In this document: in pieces, positions 16,970 through 25,055 of the stretch
How the letters are laid out: each line of letters starts with the position of its first letter
Position numbering within the stretch: position 1 is the stretch's first letter
Origin: Acidicapsa ligni
Lineage (GTDB): Bacteria > Acidobacteriota > Terriglobia > Terriglobales > Acidobacteriaceae
Direction: 5' to 3'
Assembly: GCF_025685655.1 (NCBI RefSeq)
Contig: NZ_JAGSYG010000001.1
Coordinates: 558,001 to 622,000 of the forward strand
Length of the DNA: 64,000 bases
Position numbers and translations under genes: made by a program
The notes under the pieces: generated by a model
The model's database searches: none
What the model was told of the DNA's origin: nothing
Seen by the model: only the letters and a program-made list of their open reading frames with translations

Positions 16970-17007
16970 CCGAACCAGTTCGACAAAGCTTTGCCGAACT
17001 GGTTCGG
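16970..17007. terminator. 38-bp near-perfect palindrome
   Basis: CCGAACCAGTTCG (16970-16982) and CGAACTGGTTCGG (16995-17007) are exact inverted copies. The centre CAAAG/CTTTG is also paired, so 19-bp arms carry a single A/C mismatch and no loop. It lies 70 bp after the gene at 16387 and 33 bp before the P-loop gene. No U-run follows, so it may be a terminator, an operator or a cruciform element. Confidence 0.5.
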
Positions 17008-17040
17008 CCGTTCTAAATAAAATCTCTTTCCATTTTTGAG

Positions 17041-17631
17041 ATGTCAAAGTATGTTTCGGCTTCTGCGCTGACGGGAACTTATCGGGTATATAAACTGTCT
17101 TTCATGACAGGGTCTTTGGTTCTGCTTACCGGAGCTTCCGGAGTTGGAAAGACGACGATCGCTTCAGAGATTGAGAAGCTGCATCCGGAAATCGTGGTGT
17201 TCCGGTCTGACGCGCTTATTGGCGTTCCAACAGCAGAGGAAATGACGGCGCGGTATGGCGCTGGACCCGAAGCTGGAAGCGCTTGGCAGCGAGAAGTTAC
17301 TCAACAATGGCTTGATCGAATAGTGCCAATACTTGCATCGGGGCAATCTGTCTTACTGGATTTACAGACGCGAATCGCTTTTCTTCTGGAAGCAATTGCG
17401 GCTCACGACATTTCACATGCCCGAATTATTCTTGTGGAGTGTGATGACGAAACTCGCAATTCCCGTCTCATCCATGATCGAAAGCAGCCAGAGTTAGCGA
17501 ATGAAAACATGGCTGGTTGGGCGCGATATCTGCATCAAGAGGCACTGGCTGCTGAGTGCGAAATCATTGATACCGGAGCGCTCTCGATAGATGAAGGCGT
17601 TGAGCGAATTGTCTCTTATCTGTTGCTGTAG
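17041..17631 (+). CDS. Stand-alone P-loop kinase-like ATPase
   Basis: A 196-residue protein with Walker A 'LLTGASGVGKTTIASEIE', a possible lid region ('DDETRNSRLIHDRKQPELANENM') and a conserved-looking 'VVFRSDALIG' strand. The size and layout resemble small nucleotide, shikimate or antibiotic-type kinases. No substrate motif was recognised. The start is uncertain: ATG at 17041 has only a weak ribosome site, while ATG at 17104 ('MTGSLVLLTGASG') begins just before the domain. The gene stands alone, with a 246-bp non-coding stretch after it. Confidence 0.65.
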   Translation: MSKYVSASALTGTYRVYKLSFMTGSLVLLTGASGVGKTTIASEIEKLHPEIVVFRSDALIGVPTAEEMTARYGAGPEAGSAWQREVTQQWLDRIVPILASGQSVLLDLQTRIAFLLEAIAAHDISHARIILVECDDETRNSRLIHDRKQPELANENMAGWARYLHQEALAAECEIIDTGALSIDEGVERIVSYLLL

Positions 17632-17877
17632 AGTGGCTTGCCTGCTGTGAGGCTGGGCGCTGAAAATAGCTCTTTAGAAATGAGTGGCTCTGCTTCTCAG
17701 GGGCTCTGCCCGGCATGCTCTGTGTCTGCCATGCGATGACGGACCCTGAAGAATTTGTTTCAGCCTTTCGAGACAAACAGCGGTAATTGGGCTGTTCCGG
17801 AACTTACCCTTTTCGAGATTCCTGGTTACGGTTTGGAAATGAAAAATGCATCTAAATTGTTTGGGAGGAGATAGGTT

Positions 17878-18315
17878 ATGGGTTCGGCAGATACTTACGA
17901 CTTATACGATTTGGAGCGGTTTTTGGAGGGGCAGAGCCGGGTGATTGAGCAGGTGCGGGCGGAGTTGCGCGGCGGGGTGAAGCGTGGGCATTGGATGTGG
18001 TTTGTGTTTCCGCAGATCAAGGGATTGGGGTTTAGTGCTGCGGCTGTTGAGTATGCGATTGGGTCGCGGGAAGAGGCTGTGGCTTATTTGAAGCATCCAG
18101 TGTTGGGGCCGCGGCTGGTGGAGTGTACTCGGCTGGTGATGGGGGTAAAAGGGCGGACGGCGGAGCAGATTTTTGGTGGGACCGATAGCTTGAAGCTTCG
18201 ATCTTCGATGACGCTGTTTGCGCAGGTGACGTTGAAGGAGACGGTGTTTCAGGAGGCGCTGGATAAGTATTTCGATGGTGAGGCGGATGGGTTGACGCTG
18301 GAGGTTTTGGAGTGA
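17878..18315 (+). CDS. DUF1810 family protein
   Basis: A 145-residue protein matching the DUF1810 pattern: 'DLERFLEGQSRVIEQVRAELRGG' at the N-terminus, 'KRGHWMWFVFPQIKGLGFSAAAVEYAI' in the middle, then 'HPVLGPRLVECTRLVMGVKGRTAEQIFGGTDSLKLRSSMTLF' split by a turn. The family is sometimes called calpastatin-like but has no established bacterial function. The ribosome site GGGAGGAG is strong. It converges on the PIN-domain toxin gene, whose stop lies 15 bp away. Confidence 0.85.
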   Translation: MGSADTYDLYDLERFLEGQSRVIEQVRAELRGGVKRGHWMWFVFPQIKGLGFSAAAVEYAIGSREEAVAYLKHPVLGPRLVECTRLVMGVKGRTAEQIFGGTDSLKLRSSMTLFAQVTLKETVFQEALDKYFDGEADGLTLEVLE

Positions 18316-18330
18316 GTGTCAGCTGGATGG

Positions 18331-18717
18331 CTACTCCCAGATGCGTTGAACTTCGTAGAGATCGAAGGCTATGTCGCTGCTGATAATCGGAAGCCTGAGG
18401 TCGATAGCCTGGGCAATCAGTAATAGATCGAAGGGGTCGCGATGATGACGAGGAAGAAGGCCGGAGAGGATTGCTTGCGTTGTCGTCGGCGGAGCGAAGA
18501 TAAATCCAGCGGCTGTTTCTCTGGCTTCAAAATTCGTGAGGAGGGCGGTCGCTTCCAGCTTTCCTGTTCCGGACTTGATGGCGATCTCCCAGGGTGTGAC
18601 GATCGAGATATATCCCTGATGCGACGTGTCGGTGAGAATATCCAGCACGTTGGCCGGCAACAGCCCTGGAGCGGCTCGGAACCATAGGTAGGTGTGAGTG
18701 TCGAGCAGGTATCTCAT
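18331..18717 (-). CDS. PIN-domain toxin, VapC type
   Basis: A 128-residue PIN-domain ribonuclease. The acidic metal-binding residues are all visible: D6 ('YLLDTHTYLWF'), E44 ('TPWEIAIKSG'), D94/D97 ('HHRDPFDLLLIAQA') and D115 ('IISSDIAFD'). 'IISSD' and the H-R-D-P-F-D motif mark the VapC subgroup that cuts tRNA or rRNA. The start overlaps the antitoxin stop by four bases, so it is translated after the antitoxin. The active site looks complete. Confidence 0.9.
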   Translation of the reverse strand: MRYLLDTHTYLWFRAAPGLLPANVLDILTDTSHQGYISIVTPWEIAIKSGTGKLEATALLTNFEARETAAGFIFAPPTTTQAILSGLLPRHHRDPFDLLLIAQAIDLRLPIISSDIAFDLYEVQRIWE

Positions 18718-19022
18718 TCGGCTGGTTCGGGTGAAGGTGATTTTGCTTCCGCGAGTTTCTTGAAGAGTTCGTCCTTGGCCGGGTTGTCGAATCCGTATTC
18801 GATCATCTGTTCGTCGGTGAGCGGATTGAATGCGCTGTTCTCAAAGTGGATAAGGCCTTCGTAACCGCCTGCGAGGCGGCGCCTGTCCTGGGGTGGATCG
18901 ACGATTGGCACGAGCTTCGCAACCGGCTTGCTGCCGCGCATGACGATGACCTCTTTACCTTCCTCGACTTCTTTGAGGAGGCGAGAGAAGTGGGTCTTCG
19001 CCTGATGAACGGTGTAGGCCAT
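18714..19022 (-). CDS. Phd/YefM-type antitoxin for the PIN toxin
   Basis: A 102-residue antitoxin. 'YTVHQAKTHFSRLLKEVEEGKEVIVMRGSKPVAKLVPI' is the Phd/YefM DNA-binding N-terminus. The C-terminal half ('FNPLTDEQMIEYGFDNPAKDELFKKLAEAKS') would be the toxin-neutralising tail and is longer than usual. The ATG at 19022 abuts a 9-bp inverted repeat (19022-19043), so there is no room for a Shine-Dalgarno. This suggests a leaderless message and autoregulation at the start site. Confidence 0.88.
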   Translation of the reverse strand: MAYTVHQAKTHFSRLLKEVEEGKEVIVMRGSKPVAKLVPIVDPPQDRRRLAGGYEGLIHFENSAFNPLTDEQMIEYGFDNPAKDELFKKLAEAKSPSPEPAE

Positions 19023-19043
19023 GGACTAAGTGTGCTTAGTCCA
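19022..19043. promoter_or_regulatory. Operator-like inverted repeat at the antitoxin start
   Basis: TGGACTAAG (19022-19030) and CTTAGTCCA (19035-19043) are perfect inverted copies around TGTG. On the minus strand a TTGACT (19057-19052) lies upstream. At 17 bp spacing a weak -10 (CACACT) falls inside the palindrome, which would put the transcript start at or near the ATG. A second inverted repeat, AATATCTCC with GGAGATATT (19062-19087), lies just upstream. Confidence 0.55.
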
Positions 19044-19193
19044 CTTGGGGAAGTCAACGCGAATATCTCCCTGATCGAGGAGATATTTGCGTTTGATGGT
19101 GGCGAATGTGCGGCGAAGACCTTTTCCTCGCTAGTATGGTGATAGCCCCTTCCTGCGGCTCTCTTGAGGTTTCATCTGTTGGCTGAGAATTCC

Positions 19194-21185
<1,992 letters not shown>

Positions 21186-21221
21186 AAATTTGCAGTAGTT
21201 CTCAATATGGCATACGCAAAA

Positions 21222-21271
21222 TTGATTATAATAACGCTTGAAAAATAAACAAAATTGCTTATTATTAAAGA
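21222..21271 (+). promoter_or_regulatory. AT-rich promoter region of hicAB
   Basis: TATAAT is present at 21227-21232. Alternatively TTGAAA (21238-21243), a 16-bp spacer and TATTAT (21260-21265) end six bases before the hicA ATG, which would give a leaderless message. The stretch is much richer in A+T than the surrounding DNA and shares the 12-mer TGATTATAATAA with the higBA upstream region. Confidence 0.45.
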
Positions 21272-21448
21272 ATGAAGAGTACGGAGTTCAAGCGCTGGCT
21301 GGCAGATCAAGGCGCAACCTTTAAGACCGCGAAAGGTTCGCATTTGAAGGTTTTACTCAACGGTAAAGTCTCCATTCTGCCAATGCACAATAAGGAACTC
21401 GGTACAGGCCTGGTACAGGCAATCAAAAAGCAGCTCGGTTTGAAATAG
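21272..21448 (+). CDS. hicA: HicA-family mRNA interferase toxin
   Basis: A 58-codon gene. The translation starts 'MKSTEFKRWLADQG', continues 'TFKTAKGSHLKVLLNGK' and ends 'ILPMHNKELGTGLVQAIKKQLGLK'. The G-S-H segment carries the catalytic histidine (residue 24) of the double-stranded-RNA-binding-like HicA fold. 'PMHNKELGTGLVQAIKKQ' is the conserved C-terminus. HicA cuts mRNA and tmRNA. The gene is 10 bp upstream of hicB, in the usual toxin-first order. All expected residues appear intact. Confidence 0.9.
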   Translation: MKSTEFKRWLADQGATFKTAKGSHLKVLLNGKVSILPMHNKELGTGLVQAIKKQLGLK

Positions 21449-21458
21449 GAGATATCAT

Positions 21459-21872
21459 ATGCGCTATCCGATAACGATTCAGCCCGATGGAAGATTCTTT
21501 CTGGTGACTTTTCCTGATATTCCGGAGGCTATTACTCAGGGAGAAACCGAAGAAGAGGCTCTTTTGGCAGCGAAAGACGCGCTTGAGTCTGCGCTGGATT
21601 TCTATTTTGAAGATAATCGTGCGGTTCCAGTTCCATCCAAGGTGAAGCGTGGGCAGCGCTATGTTGATCTTCCAACCAGTGTCGGCGCCAAGGTTCTCCT
21701 GCTGAATGAAATGATCACGCAGAAGGTGCGGCCTGCGGAGTTAGCTCGACGTTTGAGTGTTACGCCGCAGGAGGTGACTCGCCTGATCGATGTTAATCAC
21801 ACATCGAAGATCGATGGAATCGCGAATGCCCTGAGCGCACTCGGCAAAACGATGGAAATTCGAGTCGTATAG
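21459..21872 (+). CDS. hicB: HicB-family antitoxin
   Basis: A 137-residue antitoxin. The N-terminal partial RNase H-like fold is 'RYPITIQPDGRFFLVTFPDIPEAITQGETEEEALLAAKDALESAL', interrupted only by ordinary loops. A C-terminal helix-turn-helix ('VRPAELARRLSVTPQEVTRLIDVNHTSKIDGIANALSALG') would bind the operator. The ribosome site AGGAGA is 6 bases upstream. It neutralises the adjacent HicA and likely represses the operon. Length and domain order are normal for the HTH-type HicB. Confidence 0.92.
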   Translation: MRYPITIQPDGRFFLVTFPDIPEAITQGETEEEALLAAKDALESALDFYFEDNRAVPVPSKVKRGQRYVDLPTSVGAKVLLLNEMITQKVRPAELARRLSVTPQEVTRLIDVNHTSKIDGIANALSALGKTMEIRVV

Positions 21873-22040
21873 CAAGAGCGTAATTCGATGCGCCACTTGA
21901 GGAATAAGGGAATCAAGGATGTAATTCCTCCCAGCGGCTAAGGCTGAAGATGATTGATGCTGCTTAAAACCTTTTGCGCTCTGGAACCGGAGGGGGTCTG
22001 GTGAACGGTAGAATCAAAGTTGTTCTGTTTCGATCCTCCT

Positions 22041-22298
22041 ATGTCTAAGAACTTTTATGTTTTGGCTGGAACGCTGGGGCTGCTTGCACTCATCTCGGGT
22101 GCGATGACGTTTGTGCCTTCCAGTTTTCAGCCGGGATTGCCTGCAAATGCTTCGTTGTGGAAGACGCTGGCGATGTTTTTGCTGCTGGCCGGGCTGGTTT
22201 CTACGTTGATTGGGTCGATGTCGCATTTGTTTGAGCAGGTGGATCGGCGGACGGAAGAACGGCGGCGGGCGGCGCGGAAGCGGCGGAAGAATCTCTAA
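22041..22298 (+). CDS. Small two-helix membrane protein
   Basis: An 85-residue protein with two hydrophobic segments, 'FYVLAGTLGLLALISGAMTFV' and 'LWKTLAMFLLLAGLVSTLIGSM'. A strongly basic C-terminus follows ('DRRTEERRRAARKRRKNL') that should face the cytoplasm. No family was recognised. ATG at 22041 starts the protein at the first helix; an upstream TTG at 22020 is less likely. The preceding 168-bp gap after hicB shows nothing recognisable. Confidence 0.55.
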   Translation: MSKNFYVLAGTLGLLALISGAMTFVPSSFQPGLPANASLWKTLAMFLLLAGLVSTLIGSMSHLFEQVDRRTEERRRAARKRRKNL

Positions 22299-22382
22299 GT
22301 TGGGGAGATTTTAGAGGATGCGGATGCCTGCTTTGCTGGTGGTGGGTTTGGTTGGATAATTTGTCTTTTCTGTTGGGTGGAG

Positions 22383-22440
22383 AAGCAGATTCCCTTTGGG
22401 AATGACAGACAGAACGGCAAGGGCAACTGCAACTGCTTAG
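22383..22440 (+). repeat. Composite intergenic repeat, locus E (single copy)
   Basis: The core is at 22385-22414 with a TTT loop (CCC-TTT-GGG), preceded by GAGAAGCAG. The tail is short, GGCAAGGGCAACTGCAACTG, and ends in CTTA as at locus A. Both flanking genes are on the plus strand. Confidence 0.88.
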
Positions 22441-22593
22441 AGCGGCCTGGCTGGGAGTGGGGACTACGTTCTGAAGTTCGATACTTTGTGCGGACTTACT
22501 TGCTGCCTATCTTGCTTATGGATTCCGCTGGGTTGGTTGAAGCAACTAAGATAAAGATGGGTCTGATCTCTCCTACAGAAAGCATTGAATTCT

Positions 22594-22971
22594 ATGTATG
22601 AAGTAACGGTGGATGCGGGTTTTTCTTCGGGGCATTATCTACGGAATTATCGCGGGAAGTGCGAGAATCCGCATGGGCATAACTACAAGGTGCGTGTGAC
22701 GCTGATTGGGCAGGAGCTGGATGCAACGGGGCTGCTGTTGGATTTCAAGCTGTTGAAGCAGGTGTTGCGGCCGGTGATTGACCGGATCGATCACCAGATG
22801 TTGAACGACCTGGAGCCGTTTATCGAGCTGAATCCTTCAGCGGAGAATCTGGCGCGGTACTTTTACGATGAAACTCGCAGCCAGTTGCATGAGATGACGG
22901 GTGGGCGGGTTCGCGTGAAGGATTGCACGATCTGGGAGACGGATACGACTACGGCTACTTATTTCGAGTAG
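22594..22971 (+). CDS. queD: 6-carboxy-5,6,7,8-tetrahydropterin synthase QueD
   Basis: QueD converts dihydroneopterin triphosphate to carboxytetrahydropterin, the first committed step towards queuosine. The 125-residue product has the zinc site H14, H27 and H29 ('FSSGHYL', 'CENPHGHNY') with the catalytic C23 between. Family motifs 'LLLDFKLLKQVL', 'DRIDHQMLND', 'NPSAENLARYFYDE' and C-terminal 'VKDCTIWETDTTTATYFE' are complete. ATG at 22594 is used; a TTG three codons earlier is possible. No preQ1 riboswitch was recognised in the ~150 bp upstream. Confidence 0.94.
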   Translation: MYEVTVDAGFSSGHYLRNYRGKCENPHGHNYKVRVTLIGQELDATGLLLDFKLLKQVLRPVIDRIDHQMLNDLEPFIELNPSAENLARYFYDETRSQLHEMTGGRVRVKDCTIWETDTTTATYFE

Positions 22972-23002
22972 GGCTGTGTGTTTGAGGACAAACTTGTTTG
23001 GG

Positions 23003-23102
23003 GGAGCATTTCCTGAGGCCTGAAGGCCTCTGCTCCTTCCAGGGCTTTTGCCTGGACTTTTACTTCTCATCCTTCGCTTCGCCGTTTTGCGAAGGATGAG
23101 AA
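23003..23102. terminator. Hairpin cluster between convergent queD and cytochrome genes
   Basis: Three hairpins lie in a row. GAGGCC-TGAA-GGCCTC (23015-23030) is nested in GGAGCA/TGCTCC (23003-23036). CCAGG/CCTGG lies at 23039-23055. A perfect 14-bp stem, TTCTCATCCTTCGC with GCGAAGGATGAGAA (23064-23102), ends 10 bp from the cytochrome stop. The arrangement suits bidirectional termination, without a classic U-tract. Confidence 0.55.
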
Positions 23103-23112
23103 GCAACGACTT

Positions 23113-24969
23113 CTACGGTTGTTTGGCTATGGCGAGCATCTTGCGCATGAAGTCGTCCTGCGGGAAATCTTCTAAATACTTTTCCATTTGCGCCTGGGCT
23201 TCTTCGTATTGCCTGGCGTTGATCAGGCGCAGAACCAGAGCCTTGCGCGGAGTGGCGTTGAAGGGATCGAGGGCTACGGCTTTTCTGGCGAGCGAGACGG
23301 CTTCTTCGGGTTGGTTTTTCTGGTCGGATATGTCGGATAAATCGGCGTAGACGGCAGGCTGGGCGGGGTCGAGTTGCAGGGACCGCTGCAGGTGTTCGCT
23401 GGCCTGGTCGAGCTTGCCGCCCTGTAGATCCTGATGGCCGAGCGAGGCTTGAACGATGGCGTTTTCCGGGGCCGTTTTTTCGAGTGCGCGCAGGGTTCGG
23501 AGCCAGGATGCGGCGTATTCGGGCTTTTGATCTTTGAGCTGATCGTAGGCCTGCAGGAGCGTGATCGCGGGTGGTGGAGCGGTGTTGCCCGGAGAGTGAT
23601 TGAGATAAATTACATCGGGCAGGGCGGCGGTTGTCTGCTCAAAGACGGCGTCTGGGTAGGGCTCGTCGATGGTGGTGACGATGCGGTGGTTGGTGATGCT
23701 GCTATGGCTGAGCGCGGGGTTTTCGTGCTGGGGCATGTGGCAGCCGATGCAGTTGTCTGCCGCGGTGGTGGCTTGTCGCGCGGCCTTTGGCGCTTTGCAG
23801 CTTTGCTCGGTGTGGCAGCTCAGGCATTTGCCGTTGAAGAAGGCTGGAGCCTCTTCTTTGGCGGGCTCGATGTGGGGATCATGGCAGGTGATGCAGCGCA
23901 TTTGCTGTGCCTGCGGCTTGGTGATGCTGGCGCGGTAGCACTTGCTCATGATCATGGAGTAGTAGTGCTGGGCGTGGTCGGGGCTGGGCGGATCCTGGCG
24001 TGTGGGCGGAATCATGAGGATGGCCATGATGCGGTCGAGCGGTTGACCGGGCCGGAAATCCTGATAGGTTTTGCCGGACTGGAAAACACGTGCATCCCCG
24101 GTCTGATGGCAGGACATGCAGATGTCGTCTGACAGAGCGGTGGCGAGGTGTGCAGGGTTCACGATTGTCGGGTCTTTGCCTTTTTCGTAGGAGTCTCCCT
24201 GGCCCATGGCTTCGACGTGTGCGGCTCCGGGGCCGTGGCAGTTTTCGCAGCCGATTGCGGTCTGGGTAAATGGTGGAGATTGGTATTTGCCCATGGATTG
24301 CGGGATGGGCTGAGAGCGGCCTGCGTGGCAGAAGATGCAGCCGGGGGCGATCAGCCGGCTGAAGCCGTAGTCCCCTTGCTGATAACCGGGCGAAAGGTTC
24401 CAGAGTCTGGTGCGCGGGTAGTAGGAGAGCGGCGCCTGGAAGAGATATCCGTCGTGGGTGATGAGGCCGCCGAGGCCGTTGGTGTTGGTGCCGATGATCC
24501 ACTCGATGGAGTGGGTGTTGCGAAAGACTTCCTTACCTGCGTCGGGACCGGTGGTCTGGAGCTGGTATTCGCTTTGATAGAGCTTGCCGTCTTTGGCGAA
24601 GGATTGATACCAGCGGTCGAGGGCCTGGTTATAGACGGGCTGCGAGGTTGGAAGAGTGCGGATGAAATCCGGGGTGACCGGGGTCAGAGAACGGCCCATG
24701 GTGGTGTGGGTGAAGTGGTTGTAAATCTCGGCATGGCAGCGGGAGCAGGCGAGCGCGCCGACATAGCCATCCGATTTGGCAGGCGTGCTTTTGTCTGGTG
24801 TGCTTTGCGCGGTGGCTTGTGGGGCGGGAAACAGCGCTGCGATTGCTGCGAGGACGAGCATTCTGATTGCCAGTACGCGCACTCTGGCGGCCAGCCCGCG
24901 GCGGGTTGTGGGTGTCGAGAAGAGGCATTTTCTGACAGGCGCAAGGCGGGCGGCGAGGGCTGAGTTCAT
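23113..24969 (-). CDS. Seven-heme cytochrome c with C-terminal TPR domain (copy 1)
   Basis: A 618-residue exported protein with a signal-anchor-like segment ('IRMLVLAAIAALFPAP'). Seven CxxCH heme sites start at residues 75, 211, 241, 284, 359, 382 and 407 (CSRCH, CIFCH, CENCH, CMSCH, CITCH, CLSCH, CIGCH). After 'HMPQHE' comes 'ALSHSSITNHRI', whose histidines may be distal ligands. The C-terminal ~170 residues are TPR helices ('ALEKTAPENAIVQASLGHQDLQGGKLDQASEHLQRSL' in two turns). The heme spacing recalls cytochrome c554 or nitrite-reductase-like multihemes, but the redox partner is unknown. The start is the ATG at 24969; a TTG at 25011 is possible. Copy 2 lies immediately upstream. Confidence 0.85.
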   Translation of the reverse strand: MNSALAARLAPVRKCLFSTPTTRRGLAARVRVLAIRMLVLAAIAALFPAPQATAQSTPDKSTPAKSDGYVGALACSRCHAEIYNHFTHTTMGRSLTPVTPDFIRTLPTSQPVYNQALDRWYQSFAKDGKLYQSEYQLQTTGPDAGKEVFRNTHSIEWIIGTNTNGLGGLITHDGYLFQAPLSYYPRTRLWNLSPGYQQGDYGFSRLIAPGCIFCHAGRSQPIPQSMGKYQSPPFTQTAIGCENCHGPGAAHVEAMGQGDSYEKGKDPTIVNPAHLATALSDDICMSCHQTGDARVFQSGKTYQDFRPGQPLDRIMAILMIPPTRQDPPSPDHAQHYYSMIMSKCYRASITKPQAQQMRCITCHDPHIEPAKEEAPAFFNGKCLSCHTEQSCKAPKAARQATTAADNCIGCHMPQHENPALSHSSITNHRIVTTIDEPYPDAVFEQTTAALPDVIYLNHSPGNTAPPPAITLLQAYDQLKDQKPEYAASWLRTLRALEKTAPENAIVQASLGHQDLQGGKLDQASEHLQRSLQLDPAQPAVYADLSDISDQKNQPEEAVSLARKAVALDPFNATPRKALVLRLINARQYEEAQAQMEKYLEDFPQDDFMRKMLAIAKQP

Positions 24970-25055
24970 AGTGGCTTTGAATGGAATTTCATGGTCGGAT
25001 TTCGTGAGCAATTGGAATAATCATTGAAAAAATCAGATTAGACGCAGCGGGAAAT

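Noticed and set aside
17632-17877. A small gene between the P-loop and DUF1810 genes
   Set aside because: Only one short frame without a start signal; nothing recognisable beyond the DUF1810 ribosome site.
22441-22593. preQ1 riboswitch upstream of queD
   Set aside because: The expected short hairpin followed by an A-rich tail was not found here or before queC.
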